This document shows positions 1 through 10,400 of a stretch of DNA of 64,000 nt, piece by piece. The DNA is from Enterococcus sp. 4G2_DIV0659. GTDB taxonomy: Bacteria > Bacillota > Bacilli > Lactobacillales > Enterococcaceae. The DNA lies in contig NZ_NGLE02000001.1 of NCBI RefSeq assembly GCF_002140715.2, positions 1,483,001 to 1,547,000 on the forward strand, given 5' to 3'. The first letter of the stretch is position 1. Each line of letters starts with the position of its first letter. The notes beneath the pieces were generated by a model. The model ran no database searches, had not been told where the DNA came from, and was given only the letters and a program-made list of their open reading frames with translations. The position numbers were made by a program, and so were the translations under genes.

Positions 1-69
1 TGCAACGACTAACCCTAAACCAAGACCGACAACTAAACCGATGATAGCGAGGAGAATTTCTAAACCCAT
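1..69 (-). CDS. rny: Ribonuclease Y, N-terminal fragment
   Basis: The first 23 codons of a gene that runs off the left edge. The peptide begins MGLEILLAIIGLVVGLG and is one hydrophobic membrane segment, as at the start of RNase Y, the membrane-anchored endoribonuclease of the Firmicutes degradosome. Placement directly downstream of recA on the same strand matches the usual cinA-recA-rny order. The ATG is preceded by a strong CCACCTCC (reverse of GGAGGTGG) ribosome-binding site at about 75-82. Only the anchor is visible, so the call rests on this segment and on synteny. Confidence 0.75.
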   Translation of the reverse strand, partial: MGLEILLAIIGLVVGLGLGLVVA

Positions 70-262
70 TGTTTCCACCTCCGTACTATCTTCAAATTTT
101 CAATATTCATGTAGTTTTCTGATAAACTATAATCAATTATCAATATGCCTACTTGCATACGTGTATTTGCACACAACTTTATTCTAATGTTTGTACACCA
201 GTGTGTCAACTCAAAAAAGCCCTTTCTGGTGAAACTGTCCTGTACGAAAGAAGAATGATTAC

Positions 263-316
263 TATAAAAAAAGCAAACCAATGAAAAGCGGCCATCCGCT
301 CTTATCAGTTTGCTTC
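263..316 (-). terminator. Rho-independent terminator of recA
   Basis: An inverted repeat AAGCAAAC / GTTTGCTT (271-278 and 308-315) encloses a second pairing AGCGG / CCGCT. On the minus strand it is followed by a run of seven T. It lies directly after the recA stop codon. Confidence 0.85.
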
Positions 317-326
317 TCAGTCTATA

Positions 327-1376
327 TTACTCCTCATCAAGAGGAAGTTCTTCTTGTCCTTCTTCAACTTCAACAACTGTTGTTCCATCACCAATGCCAT
401 ATGCGTCACGAACACGTTTAGACACTTCTTCGACCATTTCTGGATGTTCCGTCATGTAGACTTTCACATTCTCGCGTCCTTGACCGATTCGTTCTTCTTT
501 ATAGCTATACCATGCACCGCTCTTGTCAACAATGTCTTTTTCGACAGCCATGTCAAGGAGTTCGCCTTCTTGAGAAATCCCTTGACCGTACATAATATCT
601 ACTTCGGCAACTTTAAATGGCGGAGCCACTTTATTTTTGACTACTTTAATTTTTGTGCGGTTACCAATAATATCTGTGCCTTGCTTCAATTGTTCTGCTC
701 GTCTTACTTCTAAACGAACAGTTGCATAGAACTTCAATGCACGTCCCCCAGGTGTCGTCTCTGGATTACCGAACATAACGCCGACTTTTTCACGAATTTG
801 GTTGATGAAAATCGCAATCGTCTTCGTCTTATTGATTGAACCAGAAAGCTTACGTAAAGCTTGTGACATCAAGCGTGCTTGCAGCCCAACGTGACTGGCA
901 CCCATCTCACCATCAATCTCTGCGCGAGGCACTAGAGCCGCTACAGAGTCAATAACGACTATGTCAATCGCGCCACTGGAAACCAACGCATCTGCAATCT
1001 CTAATCCTTGTTCACCAGTATCTGGTTGGGAAAGTAAAAGTTCATCGATGTTTACACCTAATGCCTGTGCATACTGAGGATCTAAGGCATGTTCTGCATC
1101 AATAAATGCTGCGGTTCCGCCTTGTTGCTGTACAGAAGCAATCGCGTGTAACGCAACTGTTGTTTTACCAGAACTTTCTGGGCCATATACTTCGATGATC
1201 CGTCCTCTTGGATAACCACCTACACCTAATGCAACGTCCAATGCTAAAGAACCACTTGGGATAGTCGAGATCTGCTGATCAATCTTCTCCCCTAATTTCA
1301 TTACTGAACCTTTACCAAAGTTCTTTTCGATTTTTTTTAATGCGGCATCTAAGGCCACTTTACGATCATCTGCCAA
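327..1376 (-). CDS. recA: Recombinase RecA
   Basis: 349 aa, the usual RecA length. It catalyses ATP-dependent homologous pairing and strand exchange and promotes LexA autocleavage. The Walker A motif GPESSGKT is at residues 65-72, and the conserved loops [12 protein letters not shown] and TPGGRALKF are intact. The C-terminus is short and acidic (ELPLDEE). The start codon is TTG at 1374-1376, eight bases after an AAGGAGG site; no ATG is better placed. It lies between cinA and rny as in other lactic acid bacteria. The sequence is clearly Enterococcus-like. Confidence 0.98.
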   Translation of the reverse strand: MADDRKVALDAALKKIEKNFGKGSVMKLGEKIDQQISTIPSGSLALDVALGVGGYPRGRIIEVYGPESSGKTTVALHAIASVQQQGGTAAFIDAEHALDPQYAQALGVNIDELLLSQPDTGEQGLEIADALVSSGAIDIVVIDSVAALVPRAEIDGEMGASHVGLQARLMSQALRKLSGSINKTKTIAIFINQIREKVGVMFGNPETTPGGRALKFYATVRLEVRRAEQLKQGTDIIGNRTKIKVVKNKVAPPFKVAEVDIMYGQGISQEGELLDMAVEKDIVDKSGAWYSYKEERIGQGRENVKVYMTEHPEMVEEVSKRVRDAYGIGDGTTVVEVEEGQEELPLDEE

Positions 1377-1439
1377 TCGATAATCCTCCTTATATATAAA
1401 CGATTTAAATTCCTTTTCAATAAATCTATCATAACTGGT

Positions 1440-1483
1440 TTATTTAAAAAAAGCAAGCAAAAAACGAACAAACATTCGCCTTT
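1440..1483 (-). terminator. Possible weak terminator after cinA
   Basis: On the minus strand a short stem CGAA/TTCG is followed by two T-rich runs. The stem is only four to five pairs, so some read-through into recA is likely. Confidence 0.35.
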
Positions 1484-2731
1484 TTATTTTTTCTTAGTTA
1501 CTGCTCTGCGGATTAAATCTAGACCCTTCATTACTGCACTTTGACGGATGTAATTGCGCTCACGATTAAAATGGTAGCATTCAGCCACGGCAGGTTGTCC
1601 CTTTTCTGCCAAACCGATCCAGACGGTTCCGGCGGATTGTCCTTCCAGCTCACCTGGGCCTGCAACACCTGTAAATGATACAGCAAAATCAGCGCCTGAA
1701 CGATTCCTTGCTTGTTCTGCCATTGCTATTGCACAAGCTTTACTGACAACTCCTTCTTTTTCAAGTAATTTCTGATCGATACCTAAAAATTCCTGTTTAG
1801 TTTGTGCAGAATAGGTAACAAATCCTCCTTTGAATACCTCTGAAACACCTGCTACGTCTCCTAATGTGCTTTGAAAAAGCCCCGCAGTCAGACTCTCTGC
1901 GGCTGAAACAGTTTTTCCATGTTCTTTTAGTGCTTCGACCGTTACCTTTACTAAACTGTTGTCATCACCATATCCATAAAAATATTCACCAACTTGGGTC
2001 ATAACTTGTGCTTCAAGAATATCTAGCAGTTGTTTACCTTGTGCTTGATCTACCACTTTAGCAGTCAATCTTAGTGTCACTTCATTTGGCTTGGCATATG
2101 GCGCAATGGTTGGGTTCGTCTGGGTATCGATTAATTCTTTTAGTTCCGTTACTAATTGTGATTCTCCAATACCATAAAACCGTAAAACTCTAGAAATGAG
2201 CTGTTCTTTTTGCGGGAAAAGTTCTTCTAATAATGGCAGGGCATGTTGGGTAAACATTGGTTTTAATTCATTAGGCGGTCCAGGTAGCAATAGATATGTC
2301 GTCTCTTCCACAGTAATAAGGGTACCTACAGCAAGCCCTGTTGGATTTTGAACAGCAATCCCCCCTTCGATCATCAAGGTTTGTCTTAAATTGTTCTCGG
2401 TCATTTGATTTTTTGAAAAGGCAAAAAAGTCATGAAGACGGTCTAACGCCTGCTCATCTTGAATGAGCAAATGGTCTATATGCGCCGCTACGGTATCTTT
2501 CGTCAAATCATCATCTGTCGGGCCTAGGCCACCACATAATACAATTAAATCACTCCGCTTTTGCGCCTCCATTAATAGCTGTTCCAAACGCCTGGGATTG
2601 TCTCCTACCACCGTATGATAGTATACTTCGATTCCTGCATCTGCTAATTTTTCTGATAGGAAAGTCGCATTTGTATTGACAACTTGACCTAATAACAACT
2701 CTGTACCAACTGCAATAATTTCTGCTTTCAT
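1484..2731 (-). CDS. cinA: CinA-family nicotinamide-nucleotide amidohydrolase
   Basis: 415 aa from the ATG at 2729-2731, which has GAGGAG about six bases upstream; an in-frame start ten codons earlier lacks a ribosome-binding site. The N-terminal half is the MoCF-like (COG1058) domain, with [13 protein letters not shown] and the [10 protein letters not shown] loop. The C-terminal part, from about residue 255, is the PncC-type NMN deamidase domain, with [11 protein letters not shown] and SFTGVAGPG. The family recycles NMN or ADP-ribose derivatives and is historically called competence-damage-inducible. It probably shares a transcript with recA. Confidence 0.95.
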   Translation of the reverse strand: MKAEIIAVGTELLLGQVVNTNATFLSEKLADAGIEVYYHTVVGDNPRRLEQLLMEAQKRSDLIVLCGGLGPTDDDLTKDTVAAHIDHLLIQDEQALDRLHDFFAFSKNQMTENNLRQTLMIEGGIAVQNPTGLAVGTLITVEETTYLLLPGPPNELKPMFTQHALPLLEELFPQKEQLISRVLRFYGIGESQLVTELKELIDTQTNPTIAPYAKPNEVTLRLTAKVVDQAQGKQLLDILEAQVMTQVGEYFYGYGDDNSLVKVTVEALKEHGKTVSAAESLTAGLFQSTLGDVAGVSEVFKGGFVTYSAQTKQEFLGIDQKLLEKEGVVSKACAIAMAEQARNRSGADFAVSFTGVAGPGELEGQSAGTVWIGLAEKGQPAVAECYHFNRERNYIRQSAVMKGLDLIRRAVTKKK

Positions 2732-2910
2732 TTTTCTCCTCTTCTCTAATAAAATACGCAAATGGTTCTGATTTCATTTTATCACAGGAATTTTTTTGTA
2801 GCTGTATAACAGCTCGATTTACTTTATATTTCAAAACGGCGAAATTATTATCATTTATATAATAATATGATACAATTTGTATATTAATACAAAAGGAGGA
2901 AAAAAGAAAT

Positions 2911-3924
2911 ATGGTTGCATTTATTTCATTAATAAGTTTTTTCGGCGTACTAATCGGAGGATTTTTTTCATTGAAAGCAGGGTTCAAAAAACAACCGAAA
3001 AAGCAGGCATTACTTTTAACTGGGATTAGTTTTGTTGTAATGATCGGAGCTGGCTTGGCGTTACCAACATCTCCACGTATTAGCATCGCCGAAAAAGAAG
3101 TCGAAACAAATGATAGAGGAATCGCACTAATCGAAGGAACGACCAATGACCAAAGCAACATCACCCTCGATGGAAAAAAAATCAAAACAAACAACGGCGA
3201 ATTTTCATATGAAGTAACTTTAAAAGACGATAATCCGCAAAAACTAACTTTTGTCGCGTCAATCGGTGATAAGGATAAAGTTGAAACAATTGAAGTCAAA
3301 CCATCAAAAGCATTCATCGCCTTTTTAAATAAAGAAAAACAAGAACAAAAAACACTAAAAGAAGCTGAAACTGCTCTAGTTTTAGCTGAAAATAAACCCA
3401 CGCAAAAAAATTATGATGAAGCTGCCACACGCATCACTTCGTTAACGAAAGAACAAGATGATTTTACTAAACGATTAGCAATCGTAAAGGAAAATGTACC
3501 TATTCACGAAGCCGTTGAATTAGCAGAAACAAAACAAACAAAAGAACAGGTGGATTCTGCAACTGCCTTAGTAGCCAAAGCGACCTTAAATAAATCTTCC
3601 TTATTAAAACGGTTAGAAACGGTCCATCAAAAAATCACTGAAAAAGAAAAAGTAGAAAAACAAATTGCCTCAGCCCGTGCTGCTGTTGAAAAGGCAGAAC
3701 AAGAAGCACAACAAGCTGCTATGGAGCAACAACAAGCCCCAGCTGCCGCTCACACCCCAGAAACCCCTGCGCCAAATACACAAGGCACTGAAGAAATGGT
3801 TTTAGTGACTCGAACAGGAGAAAAATACCATAATCGAAAATGCGGAAATGGAACATATACGCCCGCTACGCTAGAAGAGGCCCTAAATAGAGGGTTAACT
3901 CCTTGTTCTAAGTGTTTCGGCTAA
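2911..3924 (+). CDS. Membrane-anchored coiled-coil protein with C-terminal Cys motif
   Basis: 337 aa. Two hydrophobic segments occupy residues 1-20 and about 35-53. They are followed by a small beta-rich domain resembling a bacterial Ig-like or glucodextranase-N type domain (IALIEGTTNDQSNITLDGKK), a long charged coiled coil rich in A, E, K and Q (about 140-265), and a Pro/Ala linker. The C-terminus has YHNRKCGNGTYTPATLEEA then TPCSKCFG. This matches the Ada-like zinc-ribbon tail (YH..C...ALA.GY.PC..C) found on surface nucleases and other exported Gram-positive proteins. Three Cys and one His could bind metal. An AGGAGG site precedes the ATG. No function is assigned. Confidence 0.8.
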   Translation: MVAFISLISFFGVLIGGFFSLKAGFKKQPKKQALLLTGISFVVMIGAGLALPTSPRISIAEKEVETNDRGIALIEGTTNDQSNITLDGKKIKTNNGEFSYEVTLKDDNPQKLTFVASIGDKDKVETIEVKPSKAFIAFLNKEKQEQKTLKEAETALVLAENKPTQKNYDEAATRITSLTKEQDDFTKRLAIVKENVPIHEAVELAETKQTKEQVDSATALVAKATLNKSSLLKRLETVHQKITEKEKVEKQIASARAAVEKAEQEAQQAAMEQQQAPAAAHTPETPAPNTQGTEEMVLVTRTGEKYHNRKCGNGTYTPATLEEALNRGLTPCSKCFG

Positions 3925-3930
3925 TCAATA

Positions 3931-3969
3931 AAAAAAGAATTTCCCGTTTTATCAGGAAATTCTTTTTTA
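3931..3969. terminator. Bidirectional terminator
   Basis: A perfect stem AAAAAAGAATTTCC / GGAAATTCTTTTTT around a ten-base loop lies between two convergent genes, with A- and T-tracts serving both directions. Confidence 0.9.
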
Positions 3970-3975
3970 TTTGTT

Positions 3976-4599
3976 TTATTGATGTACACTAAAACGTTGG
4001 TTAGGATGTGCATTTTTTTCAATTTCATCCACCATTGCAATTGCGTAATCGGCATAAGAGATATAGCTTTTACCCTCTTTATCCGTTTCTAATTCTTCTC
4101 CAGCAGCAACATAGCTTCCCGTTGCTGGACCTTGTGCATCAAATTCTGCTGCTGGGCTGATATATGTCCAATTAACATTTTTAGTTGCTTCTAATAAGCC
4201 CAATCCTTTACCCATCGCAGTTGCTAATGGTTGGTATGCTTCAGGAAAATCAGGAGTTTCACTTAAACGTACAGTATGTTCAGGGTTTACAAATAAACTT
4301 CCTGCACCACCGACAACTAATAAACGCGTTTTTTGATTAGTTAAAATATCAATCAGATGTTGTGTTGATCCTGTAAATTCATTTACATCACCCCAGAAAC
4401 CTAAGGCACTGACTAAAACGTCAAAACCTTTCACATCCTCTGTTGTTAAATTGTAGACATCCTTTTCAATTACTGGTGTGTCATCTGTCATTTTTGCAGC
4501 GTTACGAACAATCGCAGTAACCTCTAATCCACGTTTTTTTGCTTCATTTAAAATCGCTGAACCTGCTTTACCATTTGCTCCTAAAATTGCTACTTTCAT
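3976..4599 (-). CDS. NAD(P)-binding Rossmann protein, YwnB-like
   Basis: 207 aa from the ATG at 4597-4599, preceded by GGAAGG; the longer open frame has no usable earlier start. The N-terminus MKVAILGANGKAGSAI is a dinucleotide-binding loop (GxxGxxG type), followed by an atypical SDR / NmrA-like fold (COG2910). It lies about 80 bases downstream of an Rrf2-family regulator on the same strand, the same pairing as ywnA-ywnB of Bacillus subtilis. It probably acts as a redox-linked reductase or redox sensor; the substrate is unknown. Confidence 0.85.
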   Translation of the reverse strand: MKVAILGANGKAGSAILNEAKKRGLEVTAIVRNAAKMTDDTPVIEKDVYNLTTEDVKGFDVLVSALGFWGDVNEFTGSTQHLIDILTNQKTRLLVVGGAGSLFVNPEHTVRLSETPDFPEAYQPLATAMGKGLGLLEATKNVNWTYISPAAEFDAQGPATGSYVAAGEELETDKEGKSYISYADYAIAMVDEIEKNAHPNQRFSVHQ

Positions 4600-4676
4600 C
4601 TTTATCTTCCTTCCCATTAATGAAACTTTTTTTGTTACATTTAAATCTAAAAAGAGAAGAGACACATCTACGTCTC

Positions 4677-5090
4677 TTACTGCTTCATTTGATGAATTAC
4701 ATCAGATAAAGCAATTTCTTTCAATTCTGCTTCCATACTTTGCTGAACCTTTACATATTGTCCTTCTAAAGCCGCTTGAATATTCGCCCCTACGAGACAA
4801 TTGGGATTAGGATTTTGGTGAATATTAAATACTTCATGGTCTAATTCAACTGCTTGGTATATATCGTAAAGGTTGATTTCTTCTGGTTTTTTTAGTAAAT
4901 ATGTTTGAGTTGCGCCTCTGCTTGTATGAATGAGTCCAGCTTTTTTTAGCTTGCTCATCAATCGTCTGACAACAACTGGATTGGTATTTACACTTGATGC
5001 GATCAATTCAGAATTGACACGATCGGGTGGTCCGATTTCGATCAAACTGAGAATATGAATCGCAACACTTAATTTCGTTGACATGGCCAT
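4677..5090 (-). CDS. Rrf2-family transcriptional regulator, YwnA-like
   Basis: 137 aa from the ATG at 5088-5090, which has GGAG eight bases upstream. A winged helix-turn-helix occupies residues 1-75, with SVNTNPVVVRRLMSKLKKAG as the recognition region. The C-terminal half is short, with one Cys in the segment NPNPNCLVG; it lacks the three-Cys cluster of Fe-S IscR/NsrR proteins. It probably represses the adjacent Rossmann gene in response to thiol or oxidant stress, as suggested for YwnA/YtcD-like relatives. That signal is inference. Confidence 0.85.
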   Translation of the reverse strand: MAMSTKLSVAIHILSLIEIGPPDRVNSELIASSVNTNPVVVRRLMSKLKKAGLIHTSRGATQTYLLKKPEEINLYDIYQAVELDHEVFNIHQNPNPNCLVGANIQAALEGQYVKVQQSMEAELKEIALSDVIHQMKQ

Positions 5091-5181
5091 GTCTATCACT
5101 CCAACTCTTAGTAACATCATAAGTTACATTTAAATCTTACTGCGATTGCTTGAAAATGTCAACAGATAAACGCCGACTATT

Positions 5182-6021
5182 TTAATTTGTATATGTAACG
5201 CTGGAGCGAACCAAAGAGTCATAACCCAATTCAGACAATAATTTCATTAGTTCACTATAGGTATGATCTTGATAGCTTATATTTTTTCTATGCAAAATTT
5301 TTTCAATAAATAAATCGCTGACCAATTCTTGATAAAATTTATTTTTTTGCCGAGCAAATTGTTTGGATTTATTAAAGTAAATAAATGCTTTTTCAGGTAA
5401 TTCTTTGGCCAAAAATAATTGACCTAGATTTAATGACAAATGAATTTTTATATTATTTTCTTTTGTAAAACCGTCATATTTTGTAAATTCCTTGATCGCT
5501 CGATCATACAGAAAGGTTGCTTCATCTATTTCAAATAGTTGAATAAAATTATTCAACCGTCGAAAATCCTGAAATAGCCAGTTTTCTAAATTAAGTAATA
5601 TCGGACGCATATAGGCCGCAATCTCCTCTTTCGTCAAAAGCGAAGATAATTCGTTCTCAATTAACGTCAGTTGGGAAAGTAAAAACAATTCATAAAACCC
5701 TTTACTTTCGTGTTTGTTTTCAGCAATTTGAGCGGATACTCTCAGCATCTCTTCTTTGTCTTGATAGTTTTCTGCGCGAATTAGTTGTCCGTAATAATAC
5801 TCATACCGGCTAGGTAAAAAATCCCTATGAATATACATAAATTCATCTAGAGTTACCAATAAGCGATCTAGTAATTGTAAAACCTTGTCAAAACTAGGGA
5901 TATATAATTGGTTTTCAAAGCGTGAAAGATTCGATCGACTCATGATTCCCTTACATACTTCCTCTTGACTGAGACTTCTAGACAGTCGAATCCGTTTAAT
6001 CGTTTGCCCAAAATGTGTCAT
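5182..6021 (-). CDS. Rgg/GadR/MutR-family transcriptional regulator
   Basis: 279 aa, with an AGGAGG site five bases before the ATG. Residues 4-60 form an Xre-type helix-turn-helix (IKRIRLSRSLSQEEVCKGI), and residues 75-279 an all-helical TPR-like domain typical of Rgg/MutR. It is transcribed away from the MFS transporter gene at 6190. The 165-base gap contains two perfect palindromes, suggesting it controls both genes. Many Rgg proteins bind short hydrophobic peptides, but no clear peptide pheromone gene is seen in the gap, so it may be a stand-alone member. Confidence 0.88.
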   Translation of the reverse strand: MTHFGQTIKRIRLSRSLSQEEVCKGIMSRSNLSRFENQLYIPSFDKVLQLLDRLLVTLDEFMYIHRDFLPSRYEYYYGQLIRAENYQDKEEMLRVSAQIAENKHESKGFYELFLLSQLTLIENELSSLLTKEEIAAYMRPILLNLENWLFQDFRRLNNFIQLFEIDEATFLYDRAIKEFTKYDGFTKENNIKIHLSLNLGQLFLAKELPEKAFIYFNKSKQFARQKNKFYQELVSDLFIEKILHRKNISYQDHTYSELMKLLSELGYDSLVRSSVTYTN

Positions 6022-6106
6022 TGTTTTCCTCCTAATTTAAAAGCGAAGTGCTTTTCCCCCGTCGTTCATTCCGCTCTCTGCTTTTTCTTTTTTGAAGTAG
6101 GCTACA

Positions 6107-6128
6107 CACAAAATTGTGCGTATACGCA
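6107..6128. promoter_or_regulatory. Two adjacent palindromes between rgg and MFS gene
   Basis: CACAAAATTGTG (6107-6118) and TGCGTATACGCA (6117-6128) are both perfect 12-bp palindromes that share two bases. They lie in the divergent promoter region and are plausible operators for the Rgg protein or a second regulator. No binding consensus is known to me for this family member. Confidence 0.5.
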
Positions 6129-6189
6129 ACAAAAAAAGCACTTTATTTTCAACATGATACCATACCTATAAACTATTTAGGAGGCTATG

Positions 6190-7371
6190 ATGATAAAAAA
6201 ATTAAATGCGAACATTCGTGTCCTACTTTTAGGAACGTTATTTACACGAACTGCTTGGTTTATGAGTATCCCTTTTTTGGCCATTTACTTATCAAATGAA
6301 CGACACTTTTCCCCTCTGCAAATTGGTTATATACTTGGTATCAGCCCTTTGATCAACGTTTTATGCAGTCCTTTAGGCGGGTATTTAACAGACAAAATAA
6401 ATAAGCGAATAATTCTGACTTATACGCCAATCTTGTGGGGATTTGTTTTTATTTGTTTCTTTTTTGCAGAATCTTTCATTACGTTTTTACTATTGAATGG
6501 GGCTAACGGGTTGTGCTATGTTATTTTTGAACCGTCTTCAAAAAGAGCAATATCTTTCTTTTCTCCACCCGAGCAGCGAATTATCAGTTATAATTTCCGA
6601 TATGCTGCACTGAATATTGGTGCTCTTGTAGGCCCTCTATTAAGCTTACTTTTTGCTGCTAAAGATTCTCTGTACCCTTACTTGTTATTAGGATGTTTCT
6701 ATATTATTTACGGATTTGCTAACGGGCTTGTTTTGAATTTCTCTTCTATCGAGACGGTAGTTTCAATAAAAACGTCACCCAAAACACAGCGAATAGCTCA
6801 TAAAAAAGTTTTGCCGTTTGTCCTTGTATTAGCAGGTGTTAGCTTTTCTTATTTTGGCTATTCACAATTTAATTCAATCGTTCCGCAATTTTTTTCCAAT
6901 AGCCAATTGTTTGAATCAGGTGTGACACTGTATCATTTCCTTTTAACTATGAACGCTGGCACGATTCTGCTATTGCAGTTTCCTGTAGTACGATTTACAA
7001 AAGGGATTTCATCTTACGTTCTTTTAACTGTTAGTAATGGTTTATTTGGTGTCAGCTTGTTTTTACTACCTTTTGCGGCTGATTATCCTTTTATTATTTT
7101 TTTGGTCGTACTCTCCTATAGTCTTGGTGAATTATTGTTAGGGGCACGATTTGACTATTTGATTGACTCACTTGCACCAAACAGTAGCAAAGGATTGTAT
7201 TTTGGGTTAGCTGAGCTAACGAAATTAGGCAGTTCACTTGGCCCTGTGTTAGGCTCTTATTTATTCAGTTTCTTTTCTATTAATGGGTATTTCCAACTGT
7301 TTTTAACTCTTGGTCTTATCACATTAGGCGGCATTCCATTTATACAATTGAGTTCACGGTATTCCAAATAA
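6190..7371 (+). CDS. MFS transporter
   Basis: 393 aa with about twelve hydrophobic segments. The loop GGYLTDKINKR after the second helix corresponds to the MFS signature between TM2 and TM3. Two ATG codons are adjacent; the second (6190) is five bases from the TAGGAGG site and is preferred over the first (two bases). The fold places it among DHA1-type drug or peptide exporters. Divergence from an Rgg regulator suggests inducible export. The substrate cannot be read from sequence. Confidence 0.85.
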   Translation: MIKKLNANIRVLLLGTLFTRTAWFMSIPFLAIYLSNERHFSPLQIGYILGISPLINVLCSPLGGYLTDKINKRIILTYTPILWGFVFICFFFAESFITFLLLNGANGLCYVIFEPSSKRAISFFSPPEQRIISYNFRYAALNIGALVGPLLSLLFAAKDSLYPYLLLGCFYIIYGFANGLVLNFSSIETVVSIKTSPKTQRIAHKKVLPFVLVLAGVSFSYFGYSQFNSIVPQFFSNSQLFESGVTLYHFLLTMNAGTILLLQFPVVRFTKGISSYVLLTVSNGLFGVSLFLLPFAADYPFIIFLVVLSYSLGELLLGARFDYLIDSLAPNSSKGLYFGLAELTKLGSSLGPVLGSYLFSFFSINGYFQLFLTLGLITLGGIPFIQLSSRYSK

Positions 7372-7372
7372 G

Positions 7373-7430
7373 AAACGACTTTTAGCTTATCTTTCCTTCG
7401 GTTAGAAGAAAAGATAGCCAAAAGTCGTTT
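7373..7430. terminator. Bidirectional terminator between MFS gene and PL8 lyase
   Basis: AAACGACTTTT (7373-7383) pairs with AAAAGTCGTTT (7420-7430), extended by the imperfect pairing GCTTATCTTT / AAAGATAGC. It separates two convergent genes. Confidence 0.85.
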
Positions 7431-7439
7431 GCTATTCTT

Positions 7440-10400
7440 TTACTCTACAACAATCTGTTTACTACTTCCCCCTGTATTTTCAAAACGGAGTGTAAACATT
7501 TCTGTGGTTTCATCATAAGTGATCCCTTCACTCATCGTCAAAATCTTAGTGAAATCCTTCGGTAATTTGACTGTCATTACAACATTTGATTGGGTTGGAT
7601 CTGATAGTACATAAGTTTTCTTTCCTTCACTGGTCTTTTTAAGCAGAGAAATAGCTTTATTCGATGATATCCCCGCAATGCTGCCGCCAGTGTCTTTCCA
7701 CATATTTACCCCCAGATAGTTGGCTTTTTTCAATTCAATCGCTTGAATAGCTGAGGAGTTTTCTAAAATAGTCACTGGTTTTTCTGCTGCGTATGCTTTC
7801 AATCCAGCTTCATCAATCCCTGGTAGTGTCACATAGGCATAGGTTTCATCTGTAGGATTTTGCCCGTGATTAATCACAAACTTCCGGTAATTTCCTGTGT
7901 AGATATCGTTACTCGGAAAAGCTTCATTAATTTGTGTATAGCTTCCTTGGCGAACTTCACTAGTTACATCAACTGTTGCGTTTTCTGGGAAGTAGTACCC
8001 GATGTTTGCATTTTGATGGTCTGATTGTAATAGTAGCCATTCTTTATTACTACGCTCATTTTCTTGCTGAATCAGCCCATTGTTTGACAATACTTGATAG
8101 GTATACTGATCATTTAACAAGCGGTTATCAACAATCGTTTCAATTGAAGCGGTCGTGTTCCCTTTAATCCCAGCTCCTAAGGCAACGATTTGACCATCTA
8201 TTATAAACCATGATTTTTTCCCTTGAAGGTTCATCGGAAGTAGCGTGCCATTATTTTTGGTACCAGCTTTATTCAGCGCCATCCCTACGATAGCTTGATT
8301 ATCCAAAGCTGCACCGCCAACCCATTTTTCTTTCGATGTGACGGTTGTAAAAGCAGATACTTCATCTTTCAAAGGGACTGTATCCACTGTCGTACCTGGT
8401 AACCGATACGGATCGATCGTTGGCCAGTAAGCTGAGTTGAACTGAACTTCATCATCATTGTATAGATACATCATCCCATCAGCCGTATGCCAGCCACGTT
8501 TGTTTTCTTTGTTTCCAGCTTCAAATGAAGACGTTCTACTAGAGTACATGCTTAGTCCGAACATATAATTCGGTGTTCTTTGGACAAAACGATCCATTGA
8601 AGCATACATTTTTGTGCCAACAAAAGGTAAGGTATCCCCAATAATTGAAGCGTCGTCTAATAAAGTCATGGTCATTTGTAAGTCATTATAATCTCTGGCA
8701 TTGGTTAAATAATAGGCTGGATTTTCTTTCATCCAATGCTTCGCTGCTTCTTTAAATTTCTGCTGGTATTCTGCTGGTGCAAACTTAGAAACAATAAGTA
8801 AATTGTATAATGTAGTGGAACCATACCCCACCTTGGTTTTCGCTGGTGCTCTTGAGATGGAGCGTCCATTAACAAGCGGCATCATCTCACCTTGATAAAT
8901 TAATGGGATAAACGCTCGATCCACACTTTCAACAAACGAGTGCACAATATCTGGTGCCATTTCAAATTTAGAATCTTTTGTGATGGCTAAAATTTGGCCG
9001 ACACCTTTCATTAAGACATTCCCATACGAACCTGTATAGGGAATATTGTTGTGTTGGATAAAGGAACCATCTTGGTAAAAGCCGTCCCCTTTAGTCACTA
9101 ATTTAAAAACATCAACGATACTACTGGATGCTTGACTGATTTTCCCTTCATTTTCTTGTAAAATCCCCAAAGCTAAAACAGTTTGAGCTAAGTCTGTCCG
9201 ATTTGCTCCTGATGTCACAAAATTAGGAATAAAAGCTAAATCAACAAATGTTCCTTGAGTTTTCGTATACAGTTGTTTAAAAGGATCAGGCACATAGCCG
9301 CTGATTGCGGTTGTGTATTGTTGTTGTTTCGCTTGAGGGAGGGTATCACCAAGAATCATTAGAATACTGACAAATTTTTGCGGTACACCGATCTGCCAAT
9401 CCCACCAATTGCCATGATATTTCTTCCCATCATATCCTTTTTTAGTGACCATAAAATCCAGTCCGTCTTCAATTGCTGCAGCAATCTGAGGATCATGATA
9501 AAACAGACTGCCCTTTGTGCCATATGCTAATGCTAATTTCTGTAATTTTGTAAATTGTGTCGTTAGGTCCGCGGACGGCGTATTTCCTTGTTCCAACGGC
9601 CAAAGATAGGTTCGATTTGGGTCTTTATTTAACGTTTGAAATAATTGTTCTGCTTCTTTTGAAAGGTTTTGTACGTAAGTAACAAGTGGTGCGTTCGTTT
9701 CATCATATTGGTCGGATACTAATTGGTTTTTCCATTTTTCTTTTAATTTTGCATAGTCACTCTCAGCATTTTCAACAGGAATACTTCCGACTGCACCACT
9801 ACGCATAGAAAGAACGTTTAATTTTGAGAGATTTCCAAAAAGACGAATTCCTACATAGCCTTCCCAATCGCCATCGATAGACGCAGAGGTGTTAGGATAA
9901 ATCACTTCATTATTTTCATAGAGCAATTGATCATTTAAAAAGGCTTTGATGCTTTTTCCTTCATATCGAATCATTAATTTGTATTGCTGACCTGAAATTA
10001 GTTTTGCCCCAGTGATCGTTGTAATCCACTTGCCTCCAGGTTGTCCTAATTGCCATTGCCCATCACGAGTATAGGCAAAAGACTGCCATTTTTTTGCGTC
10101 TTGTACATCCCCGCGAAAGACCACGCCAAAATTGGTTTGCCCTTCATATAAAAACGTATATTCAAGATCACCTGAGCTTTTTAGGCCAGCATCTTTATTT
10201 AGGGAAACAGATTCTAGATTTGTTCCTTGTTTGGTATTGGCAATTGTTAATCCGTTATTACCAATGGTTTTATTGGCATTCCCTATAGTATCTTGCCACT
10301 GGCCTAATTGCTTCGTAAAATCAGATTCATACATCGACCTAGTTGTCTGACTGCTTTCGTTTGTCCCTTCTGCAAAACTCTCATACCCCAAATCATAAGT

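Noticed and set aside
60..281. 73-codon minus-strand frame upstream of rny
   Set aside because: Overlaps the rny start and recA terminator; no protein features.
354..713. Plus-strand reading frame inside recA
   Set aside because: Antisense shadow of a conserved gene.
2550..3401. Minus-strand reading frame across the cinA start and the next gene
   Set aside because: Overlaps two well-supported genes, has no ribosome-binding site and no recognisable protein features.
6022..6186. Short hydrophobic peptide gene for the Rgg regulator
   Set aside because: No small frame with ribosome-binding site and hydrophobic C-terminus could be found in the gap.
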